Source: Lasioglossum baleicum
Lineage: Eukaryota > Arthropoda > Insecta > Hymenoptera > Halictidae
Direction of reading: 5' to 3'
Assembly: GCF_051020765.1 (NCBI RefSeq)
Contig: NW_027469102.1
Location: forward strand, 1,141,782-1,205,781
Length of the DNA: 64,000 nt
Position 1 is the stretch's first letter; each line of letters opens with the position of its first letter. Position numbers and translations under genes: made by a program. Below are positions 7,415 to 21,150 of the stretch, piece after piece. The notes under the pieces were generated by a model. That model was not told the origin of the DNA, ran no database searches, and saw only the letters and a program-made list of their open reading frames with translations.

Positions 7415-10400
7415 GTGTTCTACTTGACTAGCCTGCGGGATGCATCCTCTCGCACGTGTATTTGCTCGACTAGCCTGCGGGATGCATCCTCTCGCACGTG
7501 TTTGTGCTCGACTAGCCTGCGGGATGCATCCTCTCGCACGTGTTTTTACTTGACTAGCCTGCGGGATGCATCCTCTTGCACGTGTTTTTGCTCGACTAGC
7601 CTGCGGGATGCATCCTCTCGCACGTGTTTTTGCTCGACTAGCCTGCGGGATGCATCCTCTCGCACGTGTTTTTACTCGACTAGCCTGCGGGATGCATCCT
7701 CTCGCACGTGTTTTTGCTCGACTAGCCTGCGGGATGCATCCTCTCGCACGTGTTTTTGCTCGACTAGCCTGCGGGATGCATCCTCTCGCACGTGTTTTTG
7801 CTCGACTAGCCTGCGGGATGCATCCTCTCGCACGTGTTTTTACTCGACTAGCCTGCGGGAAGCATCCTCTTGCACGTGTTTTTGCTCGACTAGCTGCGGG
7901 ATGCATCCTCTCGCACGTGTGTTTACTCGACTAGCCTGCGGGATGCATCCTCCCGCACGTGTTTTTACTCGACTAGCCTGCGGGATGCATCCTCTCGCAC
8001 GTGTTTTTACTCGACTAGCCTGCGGGATGCATCCTCTCGCACGTGTTTTTACTCGACTAGCCTGCGGGAAGCATCCTCTTGCACGTGTTTTTACTCGACT
8101 AGCCTGCGGGATGCATCCTCTCGCACGTGTTTTTGCTCGACTAGCCAGCGGGATGCATCCTCTCGCACGTGTTTTTGCTCGACTAGCCTGCGGGTGCATC
8201 CTCTCGCACGTGTTTTTGCTCGACTAGCCATGCGCATCCCAAAAAACCTGCGCATGCGCATCCCACAAAACCTGCGCATGCGCATCCCACAAAACTTCGC
8301 ACGTGTTTTTACTCGACTAGCCTGCGGGATGCATCCTCTCGCACGAGTTTTTACTCGACTAGCCTGCGGGATGCATCCTCTCGCACGTGTTTTTGCTCGA
8401 CTAGCTGCGGGATGCATCCTCTCGCACGTGTGTTTACTCGACTAGCCTGCGGGATGCATCCTCCCGCACGTGTTTTTACTCGACTAGCCTGCGGGATGCA
8501 TCCTCTCGCACGTGTTTTTGCTCGACTAGCCTGCGGGATGCATCCTCTCGCACGTGTTTTTGCTCGACTAGCCTGCGGGATGCATCCTCTCGCACGTGTT
8601 TTTGCTCGACTAGCCATGCGCATCCCAAAAAACCTGCGCATGCGCATCCCACAAAACCTCGCACGTGTTTTTACTCGACTAGCCTGCGGGATGCATCCTC
8701 TCGCACGTGTTTTTACTCGAGTAGCCTGCGGGATGCATTCTCTCGCACGTGTTTTTACTCGACTAGCCTGCGGGATGCATCCTCTCGCACGTGTTTTTGC
8801 TCGACTAGCCTGCGGGATGCATCCTCTCGCACGTGTTTTTACTCGACTAGCCTGCTGGAAGCATCCTCTCGCACGTGTTTTTACTCGACTAGTCTGCGGG
8901 ATGCATCCTCTCGCACGTGTTTTTGCTCGACTAGCCTGCGGGATGCATCCTCTCGCACGTGTTTTTGCTCGACTAGCCATGCGCATCCCAAAAAACCTGC
9001 GCATGCGCATCCCACAAAACCTGCGCATGCGCATCCCACAAAACCTCGCACGTGTTTTTACTCGACTAGCCTGCGGGATGCATCCTCTCGCACGTGTTTT
9101 TACTCGACTAGCCTGCGGGATGCATCCTCTCGCACGTGTTTTTACTCGACTAGCCTGCGGGATGCATCTTCTCGCACGTGTTTATACTCGACCAGCCTGC
9201 GGGAAGCATCCTCTCGCACGTGTTTTTACTCGACTAGTCTGCGGGATGCATCCTCTCGCACGTGTTTTTGCTCGACTAGCCTGCGGGATGCATCCTCTCG
9301 CACGTGTTTTTGCTCGACTAGCCTGCGGGATGCATCCTCTCGCACGTGTATTTGCTCGACTAGCCTGCGGGATGCATCCTCACGCACGTGTTTGTGCTCG
9401 ACTAGCCTGCGGGATGCATCCTCTCGCACGTGTTTTTACTTGACTAGCCTGCGGGATGCATCCTCTCGCACGTGTTTTTGCTCGACTAGCCTGCGGGATG
9501 CATCCTCTCGCACGTGTTTTTACTCGACTAGCCTGCGGGATGCATCCTGTCGCACGTGTTTTTACTCGACTAGCCATGGGCATCCCAAAAAACCTGCGCA
9601 TGCGCATCCCAAAAAACCTGCGCATGCGCATCCCACAAAACCTCGCACGTGTTTTTACTCGACTAGCCTGCGGGATGCATCCTCTCGCACGTGTTTTTAC
9701 TCGACTAGCCTGCGGGATGCATCCTCTCGCCCGTGTTTTTACTCGACTAGCCTGCGGGATGCATCCTCTCGCACGTGTTTTTACTCGACTAGCCTGCGGG
9801 AAGCATCCTCTTGCACGTGTTTTTACTCGACTAGCCTGCGGGATGCATCCTCTCGCACGTGTTTTTACTCGACTAGCCTGCGGGAAGCATCCTCTCGCAC
9901 GTGTTTTTACTCGACTAGCCTGCGGGAAGCATCCTCTTGCACGTGTTTTTAATCGACTAGCCTGCAGGATGCATCCTCTCGCACGTGTTTTTACTCGACT
10001 AGCCTGCGGGAAGCATCCTCTCGCACGTGTTTTTACTCGACTAGCCTGCGGGATGCATCCTCCCGCACGTGTTTTTACTCGACTGGCCTGCGGGATGCAT
10101 CCTCTCGCACGTGTTTTTGCTCGACTAGCCTGCGGGATGCATACTCTCGCACGTGTTTTTGCTCGACTAGCCTGCGGGATGCATCCTCTCGCACGTGTTT
10201 TTGCTCGACTAGCCTGCGGGACGCATCCTCTCGCACGTGTTTTTACTCGACTAGCCTGCGGGATGCATCCTCTCGCACGTGTTTTTACTCGACTAGCCTG
10301 CGGGAAGCATCCTCTTGCACGTGTTTTTACTCGACTAGCCTGCGGGATGCATCCTCTCGCACGTGTTTTTACTCGACTAGCCTGCGGGAAGCATCCTCTC

Positions 10401-11649
10401 GCACGTGTTTTTACTCGACTAGCCTGCGGGAAGCATCCTCTCGCACGTGTTTTTACTCGACTAGTCTGCGGGATGCATCCTCTCGCACGTGTTTTTGCTC
10501 GACTAGCCTGCGGGATGCATCCTCTCGCACGTGTTTTTGCTCGACTAGCCTGCGGGATGCATCCTCTCGCACGTGTTTTTGCTCGACTAGCCTGCGGGAT
10601 GCATCCTCTCGCACGTGTTTTTGCTCGACTAGCCATGCGCATCCCAAAAAATCTGCGCATGCGCATCCCACAAAACCTCGCACGTGTTTTTACTCGACTA
10701 GCCTGCGGGCTGCATCCTCTCGCACGTGTTTTTACTCGAGTAGGCTGCGGGATGCATCCTCTCGCACGTGTTTTTACTCGACTAGCCTGCGGGATGCATC
10801 CTCTCGCACGTGTTTTTGCTCGACTAGCCTGCGGGATGCATCCTCTCGCACGTGTTTTTACTTGACTAGCCTGCGGGATGCATCCTCTTGCACGTGTTTT
10901 TGCTCGACTAGCCTGCGGGATGCATCCTCTCGCACGTGTTTTTGCTCGACTAGCCTGCGGGATGCATCCTCTCGCACGTGTTTTTACTCGACTAGCCTGC
11001 GGGATGCATCCTCTCGCACGTGTTTTTGCTCGACTAGCCTGCGGGATGCATCCTCTCGCACGTGTTTTTGCTCGACTAGCCTGCGGGACGCATCCTCTCG
11101 CACGTGTTTTTACTCGACTAGCCTGCGGGATGCATCCTCTCGCACGTGTTTTTGCTCGACTAGCCTGCGGGATGCATCCTCTCGCACGTGTTTTTGCTCG
11201 ACTAGCCTGCGGGATGCATCCTCTCGCACGTGTTTTTGCTCGACTAGCCTGCGGGACGCATCCTCTCGCACGTGTTTTTACTCGACTTGCCTGCGGGAAG
11301 CATCCTCTCGCACGTGTTTTTACTCGACTAGTCTGCGGGATGCATCCTCTCGCACGTGTTTTTGCTCGACTAGCCTGCGGGATGCATCCTCTCGCACGTG
11401 TTTTTGCTCGACTAGCCTGCGGGATGCATCCTCTCGCACGTGTATTTGCTCGACTAGCCTGCGGGATGCATCCTCTCGCACGTGTTTGTGCTCTACTAGC
11501 CTGCGGGATGCATCCTCTCGCACGTGTTTTTACTCGACTAGCCTGCGGGATGCATCCTCTCGCACGTGTTTTTGCTCGACTAGCCTGCGGGATGCATCCT
11601 CTCGCACGTGTTTGTGCTCGACTAGCCTGCGGGATGCATCCTCTCGCAC
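7415..11649. repeat. HOR copy: Y, B-C-D-E-G block, first of three
   Basis: Clusters are B (8229), C (8615), D (8978), E (9575) and G (10634), with no F. The stretch from about 6.70 to 11.57 kb is repeated at 12.70-17.57 kb with an offset of exactly 6,004 bp and matching markers throughout. These include GGCTGCATCC after G, GTAGGCTGCGGG, CTCGACTGGCC near 10083 and GCATACTCTCG near 10139. Confidence 0.92.
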
Positions 11650-13418
11650 GTGTTCCACTTGACTAGCCTGCGGGATGCATCCTCTCGCACGTGTATTTGC
11701 TCGACTAGCCTGCGGGATGCATCCTCTCGCACGTGTTTGTGCTCGACTAGCCTGCGGGATGCATCCTCTCGCACGTGTTTTTACTTGACTAGCCTGCGGG
11801 ATGCATCCTCTTGCACGTGTTTTTGCTCGACTAGCCTGCGGGATGCATCCTCTCGCACGTGTTTTTGCTCGACTAGCCTGCGGGATGCATCCTCTCGCAC
11901 GTGTTTTTACTCGACTAGCCTGCGGGATGCATCCTCTCGCACGTGTTTTTGCTCGACTAGCCTGCGGGATGCATCCTCTCGCACGTGTTTTTGCTCGACT
12001 AGCCTGCGGGATGCATCCTCTCGCACGTGTTTTTGCTCGACTAGCCTGCGGGATGCATCCTCTCGCACGTGTTTTTACTCGACTAGCCTGCGGGAAGCAT
12101 CCTCTTGCACGTGTTTTTGCTCGACTAGCTGCGGGATGCATCCTCTCGCACGTGTGTTTACTCGACTAGCCTGCGGGATGCATCCTCCCGCACGTGTTTT
12201 TACTCGACTAGCCTGCGGGATGCATCCTCTCGCACGTGTTTTTACTCGACTAGCCTGCGGGATGCATCCTCTCGCACGTGTTTTTACTCGACTAGCCTGC
12301 GGGAAGCATCCTCTTGCACGTGTTTTTACTCGACTAGCCTGCGGGATGCATCCTCTCGCACGTGTTTTTGCTCGACTAGCCAGCGGGATGCATCCTCTCG
12401 CACGTGTTTTTGCTCGACTAGCCTGCGGGTGCATCCTCTCGCACGTGTTTTTGCTCGACTAGCCATGCGCATCCCAAAAAACCTGCGCATGCGCATCCCA
12501 CAAAACCTGCGCATGCGCATCCCACAAAACTTCGCACGTGTTTTTACTCGACTAGCCTGCGGGATGCATCCTCTCGCACGAGTTTTTACTCGACTAGCCT
12601 GCGGGATGCATCCTCTCGCACGTGTTTTTGCTCGACTAGCTGCGGGATGCATCCTCTCGCACGTGTGTTTACTCGACTAGCCTGCGGGATGCATCCTCCC
12701 GCACGTGTTTTTGCTCGACTAGCCTGCGGGATGCATCCTCTCGCACGTGTTTTTGCTCGACTAGCCTGCGGGATGCATCCTCTCGCACGTGTTTTTACTC
12801 GACTAGCCTGCGGGATGCATCCTCTCGCACGTGTTTTTGCTCGACTAGCCTGCGGGATGCATCCTCTCGCACGTGTTTTTGCTCGACTAGCCTGCGGGAC
12901 GCATCCTCTCGCACGTGTTTTTACTCGACTAGCCTGCGGGATGCATCCTCTCGCACGTGTTTTTGCTCGACTAGCCTGCGGGATGCATCCTCTCGCACGT
13001 GTTTTTGCTCGACTAGCCTGCGGGATGCATCCTCTCGCACGTGTTTTTGCTCGACTAGCCTGCGGGACGCATCCTCTCGCACGTGTTTTTACTCGACTAG
13101 CCTGCGGGAAGCATCCTCTCGCACGTGTTTTTACTCGACTAGTCTGCGGGATGCATCCTCTCGCACGTGTTTTTGCTCGACTAGCCTGCGGGATGCATCC
13201 TCTCGCACGTGTATTTGCTCGACTAGCCTGCGGGATGCATCCTCTCGCACGTGTTTGTGCTCTACTAGCCTGCGGGATGCATCCTCTCGCACGTGTTTTT
13301 ACTCGACTAGCCTGCGGGATGCATCCTCTCGCACGTGTTTTTGCTCGACTAGCCTGCGGGATGCATCCTCTCGCACGTGTTTGTGCTCGACTAGCCTGCG
13401 GGATGCATCCTCTCGCAC
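11650..13418. repeat. Short recombined segment with one B cluster
   Basis: Y-like marker (11650, variant CCACTT), a run of monomers, the CTAGCTGCGGG marker, B (12464), then monomers only. Its first 1.05 kb equals 7415-8470 at an offset of 4,235 bp. Around 12,700 the CCCGCACG monomer, normally followed by the C arm, continues instead with the sequence found after 6.70 kb. The 42-bp phase is kept, so this looks like an in-register recombination junction. Confidence 0.88.
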
Positions 13419-16400
13419 GTGTTCTACTTGACTAGCCTGCGGGATGCATCCTCTCGCACGTGTATTTGCTCGACTAGCCTGCGGGATGCATCCTCTCGCA
13501 CGTGTTTGTGCTCGACTAGCCTGCGGGATGCATCCTCTCGCACGTGTTTTTACTTGACTAGCCTGCGGGATGCATCCTCTTGCACGTGTTTTTGCTCGAC
13601 TAGCCTGCGGGATGCATCCTCTCGCACGTGTTTTTGCTCGACTAGCCTGCGGGATGCATCCTCTCGCACGTGTTTTTACTCGACTAGCCTGCGGGATGCA
13701 TCCTCTCGCACGTGTTTTTGCTCGACTAGCCTGCGGGATGCATACTCTCGCACGTGTTTTTGCTCGACTAGCCTGCGGGATGCATCCTCTCGCACGTGTT
13801 TTTGCTCGACTAGCCTGCGGGATGCATCCTCTCGCACGTGTTTTTACTCGACTAGCCTGCGGGAAGCATCCTCTTGCACGTGTTTTTGCTCGACTAGCTG
13901 CGGGATGCATCCTCTCGCACGTGTGTTTACTCGACTAGCCTGCGGGATGCATCCTCCCGCACGTGTTTTTACTCGACTAGCCTGCGGGATGCATCCTCTC
14001 GCACGTGTTTTTACTCGACTAGCCTGCGGGATGCATCCTCTCGCACGTGTTTTTACTCGACTAGCCTGCGGGAAGCATCCTCTTGCACGTGTTTTTACTC
14101 GACTAGCCTGCGGGATGCATCCTCTCGCACGTGTTTTTGCTCGACTAGCCAGCGGGATGCATCCTCTCGCACGTGTTTTTGCTCGACTAGCCTGCGGGTG
14201 CATCCTCTCGCACGTGTTTTTGCTCGACTAGCCATGCGCATCCCAAAAAACCTGCGCATGCGCATCCCACAAAACCTGCGCATGCGCATCCCACAAAACT
14301 TCGCACGTGTTTTTACTCGACTAGCCTGCGGGATGCATCCTCTCGCACGAGTTTTTACTCGACTAGCCTGCGGGATGCATCCTCTCGCACGTGTTTTTGC
14401 TCGACTAGCTGCGGGATGCATCCTCTCGCACGTGTGTTTACTCGACTAGCCTGCGGGATGCATCCTCCCGCACGTGTTTTTACTCGACTAGCCTGCGGGA
14501 TGCATCCTCTCGCACGTGTTTTTGCTCGACTAGCCTGCGGGATGCATCCTCTCGCACGTGTTTTTGCTCGACTAGCCTGCGGGATGCATCCTCTCGCACG
14601 TGTTTTTGCTCGACTAGCCATGCGCATCCCAAAAAACCTGCGCATGCGCATCCCACAAAACCTCGCACGTGTTTTTACTCGACTAGCCTGCGGGATGCAT
14701 CCTCTCGCACGTGTTTTTACTCGAGTAGCCTGCGGGATGCATTCTCTCGCACGTGTTTTTACTCGACTAGCCTGCGGGATGCATCCTCTCGCACGTGTTT
14801 TTGCTCGACTAGCCTGCGGGATGCATCCTCTCGCACGTGTTTTTACTCGACTAGCCTGCTGGAAGCATCCTCTCGCACGTGTTTTTACTCGACTAGTCTG
14901 CGGGATGCATCCTCTCGCACGTGTTTTTGCTCGACTAGCCTGCGGGATGCATCCTCTCGCACGTGTTTTTGCTCGACTAGCCATGCGCATCCCAAAAAAC
15001 CTGCGCATGCGCATCCCACAAAACCTGCGCATGCGCATCCCACAAAACCTCGCACGTGTTTTTACTCGACTAGCCTGCGGGATGCATCCTCTCGCACGTG
15101 TTTTTACTCGACTAGCCTGCGGGATGCATCCTCTCGCACGTGTTTTTACTCGACTAGCCTGCGGGATGCATCTTCTCGCACGTGTTTATACTCGACCAGC
15201 CTGCGGGAAGCATCCTCTCGCACGTGTTTTTACTCGACTAGTCTGCGGGATGCATCCTCTCGCACGTGTTTTTGCTCGACTAGCCTGCGGGATGCATCCT
15301 CTCGCACGTGTTTTTGCTCGACTAGCCTGCGGGATGCATCCTCTCGCACGTGTATTTGCTCGACTAGCCTGCGGGATGCATCCTCACGCACGTGTTTGTG
15401 CTCGACTAGCCTGCGGGATGCATCCTCTCGCACGTGTTTTTACTTGACTAGCCTGCGGGATGCATCCTCTCGCACGTGTTTTTGCTCGACTAGCCTGCGG
15501 GATGCATCCTCTCGCACGTGTTTTTACTCGACTAGCCTGCGGGATGCATCCTGTCGCACGTGTTTTTACTCGACTAGCCATGGGCATCCCAAAAAACCTG
15601 CGCATGCGCATCCCAAAAAACCTGCGCATGCGCATCCCACAAAACCTCGCACGTGTTTTTACTCGACTAGCCTGCGGGATGCATCCTCTCGCACGTGTTT
15701 TTACTCGACTAGCCTGCGGGATGCATCCTCTCGCCCGTGTTTTTACTCGACTAGCCTGCGGGATGCATCCTCTCGCACGTGTTTTTACTCGACTAGCCTG
15801 CGGGAAGCATCCTCTTGCACGTGTTTTTACTCGACTAGCCTGCGGGATGCATCCTCTCGCACGTGTTTTTACTCGACTAGCCTGCAGGAAGCATCCTCTC
15901 GCACGTGTTTTTACTCGACTAGCCTGCGGGAAGCATCCTCTTGCACGTGTTTTTAATCGACTAGCCTGCAGGATGCATCCTCTCGCACGTGTTTTTACTC
16001 GACTAGCCTGCGGGAAGCATCCTCTCGCACGTGTTTTTACTCGACTAGCCTGCGGGATGCATCCTCCCGCACGTGTTTTTACTCGACTGGCCTGCGGGAT
16101 GCATCCTCTCGCACGTGTTTTTGCTCGACTAGCCTGCGGGATGCATACTCTCGCACGTGTTTTTGCTCGACTAGCCTGCGGGATGCATCCTCTCGCACGT
16201 GTTTTTGCTCGACTAGCCTGCGGGACGCATCCTCTCGCACGTGTTTTTACTCGACTAGCCTGCGGGATGCATCCTCTCGCACGTGTTTTTACTCGACTAG
16301 CCTGCGGGAAGCATCCTCTTGCACGTGTTTTTACTCGACTAGCCTGCGGGATGCATCCTCTCGCACGTGTTTTTACTCGACTAGCCTGCGGGAAGCATCC

Positions 16401-17540
16401 TCTCGCACGTGTTTTTACTCGACTAGCCTGCGGGAAGCATCCTCTCGCACGTGTTTTTACTCGACTAGTCTGCGGGATGCATCCTCTCGCACGTGTTTTT
16501 GCTCGACTAGCCTGCGGGATGCATCCTCTCGCACGTGTTTTTGCTCGACTAGCCTGCGGGATGCATCCTCTCGCACGTGTTTTTGCTCGACTAGCCTGCG
16601 GGATGCATCCTCTCGCACGTGTTTTTGCTCGACTAGCCATGCGCATCCCAAAAAATCTGCGCATGCGCATCCCACAAAACCTCGCACGTGTTTTTACTCG
16701 ACTAGCCTGCGGGCTGCATCCTCTCGCACGTGTTTTTACTCGAGTAGGCTGCGGGATGCATCCTCTCGCACGTGTTTTTACTCGACTAGCCTGCGGGATG
16801 CATCCTCTCGCACGTGTTTTTGCTCGACTAGCCTGCGGGATGCATCCTCTCGCACGTGTTTTTACTTGACTAGCCTGCGGGATGCATCCTCTTGCACGTG
16901 TTTTTGCTCGACTAGCCTGCGGGATGCATCCTCTCGCACGTGTTTTTGCTCGACTAGCCTGCGGGATGCATCCTCTCGCACGTGTTTTTACTCGACTAGC
17001 CTGCGGGATGCATCCTCTCGCACGTGTTTTTGCTCGACTAGCCTGCGGGATGCATCCTCTCGCACGTGTTTTTGCTCGACTAGCCTGCGGGACGCATCCT
17101 CTCGCACGTGTTTTTACTCGACTAGCCTGCGGGATGCATCCTCTCGCACGTGTTTTTGCTCGACTAGCCTGCGGGATGCATCCTCTCGCACGTGTTTTTG
17201 CTCGACTAGCCTGCGGGATGCATCCTCTCGCACGTGTTTTTGCTCGACTAGCCTGCGGGACGCATCCTCTCGCACGTGTTTTTACTCGACTAGCCTGCGG
17301 GAAGCATCCTCTCGCACGTGTTTTTACTCGACTAGTCTGCGGGATGCATCCTCTCGCACGTGTTTTTGCTCGACTAGCCTGCGGGATGCATCCTCTCGCA
17401 CGTGTTTTTGCTCGACTAGCCTGCGGGATGCATCCTCTCGCACGTGTATTTGCTCGACTAGCCTGCGGGATGCATCCTCTCGCACGTGTTTGTGCTCTAC
17501 TAGCCTGCGGGATGCATCCTCTCGCACGTGTTTTTACTCG
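13419..17540. repeat. HOR copy: Y, B-C-D-E-G block, second of three
   Basis: B (14233), C (14619), D (14982), E (15579), G (16638). It continues the 6,004-bp offset match with the previous copy to about 17.53-17.57 kb. It differs by few changes; one private example is CTGCAGGAAGC near 15884, where the first copy reads CTGCGGGAAGC. Confidence 0.92.
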
Positions 17541-20500
17541 ACTAGCCTGCGGGAAGCATCCTCTTGCACGTGTTTTTGCTCGACTAGCTGCGGGATGCAT
17601 CCTCTCGCACGTGTGTTTACTCGACTAGCCTGCGGGATGCATCCTCCCGCACGTGTTTTTACTCGACTAGCCTGCGGGATGCATCCTCTCGCACGTGTTT
17701 TTACTCGACTAGCCTGCGGGATGCATCCTCTCGCACGTGTTTTTACTCGACTAGCCTGCGGGAAGCATCCTCTTGCACGTGTTTTTACTCGACTAGCCTG
17801 CGGGATGCATCCTCTCGCACGTGTTTTTGCTCGACTAGCCAGCGGGATGCATCCTCTCGCACGTGTTTTTGCTCGACTAGCCTGCGGGTGCATCCTCTCG
17901 CACGTGTTTTTGCTCGACTAGCCATGCGCATCCCAAAAAACCTGCGCATGCGCATCCCACAAAACCTGCGCATGCGCATCCCACAAAACTTCGCACGTGT
18001 TTTTACTCGACTAGCCTGCGGGATGCATCCTCTCGCACGAGTTTTTACTCGACTAGCCTGCGGGATGCATCCTCTCGCACGTGTTTTTGCTCGACTAGCT
18101 GCGGGATGCATCCTCTCGCACGTGTGTTTACTCGACTAGCCTGCGGGATGCATCCTCCCGCACGTGTTTTTACTCGACTAGCCTGCGGGATGCATCCTCT
18201 CGCACGTGTTTTTGCTCGACTAGCCTGCGGGATGCATCCTCTCGCACGTGTTTTTGCTCGACTAGCCTGCGGGATGCATCCTCTCGCACGTGTTTTTGCT
18301 CGACTAGCCATGCGCATCCCAAAAAACCTGCGCATGCGCATCCCACAAAACCTCGCACGTGTTTTTACTCGACTAGCCTGCGGGATGCATCCTCTCGCAC
18401 GTGTTTTTACTCGAGTAGCCTGCGGGATGCATTCTCTCGCACGTGTTTTTACTCGACTAGCCTGCGGGATGCATCCTCTCGCACGTGTTTTTGCTCGACT
18501 AGCCTGCGGGATGCATCCTCTCGCACGTGTTTTTACTCGACTAGCCTGCTGGAAGCATCCTCTCGCACGTGTTTTTACTCGACTAGTCTGCGGGATGCAT
18601 CCTCTCGCACGTGTTTTTGCTCGACTAGCCTGCGGGATGCATCCTCTCGCACGTGTTTTTGCTCGACTAGCCATGCGCATCCCAAAAAACCTGCGCATGC
18701 GCATCCCACAAAACCTGCGCATGCGCATCCCACAAAACCTCGCACGTGTTTTTACTCGACTAGCCTGCGGGATGCATCCTCTCGCACGTGTTTTTACTCG
18801 ACTAGCCTGCGGGATGCATCCTCTCGCACGTGTTTTTACTCGACTAGCCTGCGGGATGCATCTTCTCGCACGTGTTTATACTCGACCAGCTTGCGGGAAG
18901 CATCCTCTCGCACGTGTTTTTACTCGACTAGTCTGCGGGATGCATCCTCTCGCACGTGTTTTTGCTCGACTAGCCTGCGGGATGCATCCTCTCGCACGTG
19001 TTTTTGCTCGACTAGCCTGCGGGATGCATCCTCTCGCACGTGTATTTGCTCGACTAGCCTGCGGGATGCATCCTCACGCACGTGTTTGTGCTCGACTAGC
19101 CTGCGGGATGCATCCTCTCGCACGTGTTTTTACTTGACTAGCCTGCGGGATGCATCCTCTCGCACGTGTTTTTGCTCGACTAGCCTGCGGGATGCATCCT
19201 CTCGCACGTGTTTTTACTCGACTAGCCTGCGGGATGCATCCTGTCGCACGTGTTTTTACTCGACTAGCCATGGGCATCCCAAAAAACCTGCGCATGCGCA
19301 TCCCAAAAAACCTGCGCATGCGCATCCCACAAAACCTCGCACGTGTTTTTACTCGACTAGCCTGCGGGATGCATCCTCTCGCACGTGTTTTTACTCGACT
19401 AGCCTGCGGGATGCATCCTCTCGCCCGTGTTTTTACTCGACTAGCCTGCGGGATGCATCCTCTCGCACGTGTTTTTACTCGACTAGCCTGCGGGAAGCAT
19501 CCTCTTGCACGTGTTTTTACTCGACTAGCCTGCGGGATGCATCCTCTCGCACGTGTTTTTACTCGACTAGCCTGCGGGAAGCATCCTCTCGCACGTGTTT
19601 TTACTCGACTAGCCTGCGGGAAGCATCCTCTTGCACGTGTTTTTAATCGACTAGCCTGCAGGATGCATCCTCTCGCACGTGTTTTTACTCGACTAGCCTG
19701 CGGGAAGCATCCTCTCGCACGTGTTTTTACTCGACTAGCCTGCGGGATGCATCCTCCCGCACGTGTTTTTACTCGACTGGCCTGCGGGATGCATCCTCTC
19801 GCACGTGTTTTTGCTCGACTAGCCTGCGGGATGCATACTCTCGCACGTGTTTTTGCTCGACTAGCCTGCGGGATGCATCCTCTCGCACGTGTTTTTGCTC
19901 GACTAGCCTGCGGGACGCATCCTCTCGCACGTGTTTTTACTCGACTAGCCTGCGGGATGCATCCTCTCGCACGTGTTTTTACTCGACTAGCCTGCGGGAA
20001 GCATCCTCTTGCACGTGTTTTTACTCGACTAGCCTGCGGGATGCATCCTCTCGCACGTGTTTTTACTCGACTAGCCTGCGGGAAGCATCCTCTCGCACGT
20101 GTTTTTACTCGACTAGCCTGCGGGAAGCATCCTCTCGCACGTGTTTTTACTCGACTAGTCTGCGGGATGCATCCTCTCGCACGTGTTTTTGCTCGACTAG
20201 CCTGCGGGATGCATCCTCTCGCACGTGTTTTTGCTCGACTAGCCTGCGGGATGCATCCTCTCGCACGTGTTTTTGCTCGACTAGCCTGCGGGATGCATCC
20301 TCTCGCACGTGTTTTTGCTCGACTAGCCATGCGCATCCCAAAAAATCTGCGCATGCGCATCCCACAAAACCTCGCACGTGTTTTTACTCGACTAGCCTGC
20401 GGGCTGCATCCTCTCGCACGTGTTTTTACTCGAGTAGGCTGCGGGATGCATCCTCTCGCACGTGTTTTTACTCGACTAGCCTGCGGGATGCATCCTCTCG

Positions 20501-20606
20501 CACGTGTTTTTGCTCGACTAGCCTGCGGGATGCATCCTCTCGCACGTGTTTTTGCTCGACTAGCCTGCGGGATGCATCCTCTCGCACGTGTTTTTGCTCG
20601 ACTAGC

Positions 20607-20697
20607 CATGCGCATCCCAAAAAACCTGCGCATGCGCATCCCAAAAAACCTGCGCATGCGCATCCCAAAAAACCTGCGCATGCGCATCCCACAAAAC
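20607..20697. repeat. Class H cluster (exit into CGTGCTTTTAC)
   Basis: The cluster leads into a monomer with CACGTGCTTTTACTCG. Unit number varies between copies: four here and at 39858, three at 52265, two at 46411 and 56841. In the copies at 39858, 52265 and 56841 the entry is GACCAGCC rather than GACTAGCC, so these three are close relatives that differ by whole 24-bp units. H follows G by 321 bp in the right half and by 279 bp here. Confidence 0.95.
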
Positions 20698-21059
20698 CTC
20701 GCACGTGCTTTTACTCGACTAGCCTGCGGGATGCATCCTCTCGCACGTGTTTTTACTCGACTAGCCTGCGGGATGCATCCTCTCGCACGTGTTTTTACTC
20801 GACTAGCCTGCGGGATGCATCCTCTCGCACGTGTTTTTACTCGACTAGCCTGCGGGACGCATCCTCTCGCACGTGTTTTTACTCGACTAGTCTGCGGGAT
20901 GCATCCTCTCGCACGTGTTTTTGCTCGACTAGCCTGCGGGATGCATCCTCTCGCACGTGTTTTTGCTCGACTAGCCTGCGGGATGCATCCTCTCGCACGT
21001 GTTTTTGCTCGACTAGCCTGCGGGATGCATCCTCTCGCACGTGTTTTTACTCGACTAGC

Positions 21060-21150
21060 CATGCGCATCCCAAAAAACCTGCGCATGCGCATCCCAAAAA
21101 ACCTGCGCATGCGCATCCCACAAAACCTGCGCATGCGCATCCCACAAAAC
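21060..21150. repeat. Class T cluster (TT exit into a T6 monomer)
   Basis: Four units here (two A6, two ACAAAA), leaving through AAAACTTCGCACG into a monomer with GTGTTTTTTCTCG. Three-unit copies start at 40353, 52736 and 57288. All four are entered from an a-type monomer, which otherwise occurs only at class E. T follows H at 453, 495, 471 and 447 bp. In the three right-hand copies the distance falls from 495 to 471 to 447 bp because of the missing 24-bp units in H. Confidence 0.94.

Noticed and set aside
5603..8228. Cluster-free run as a different satellite or an inserted element
   Set aside because: It is made of the same 42-bp monomer with familiar variants and no target-site duplication or terminal repeats. 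It only lacks 24-bp clusters.
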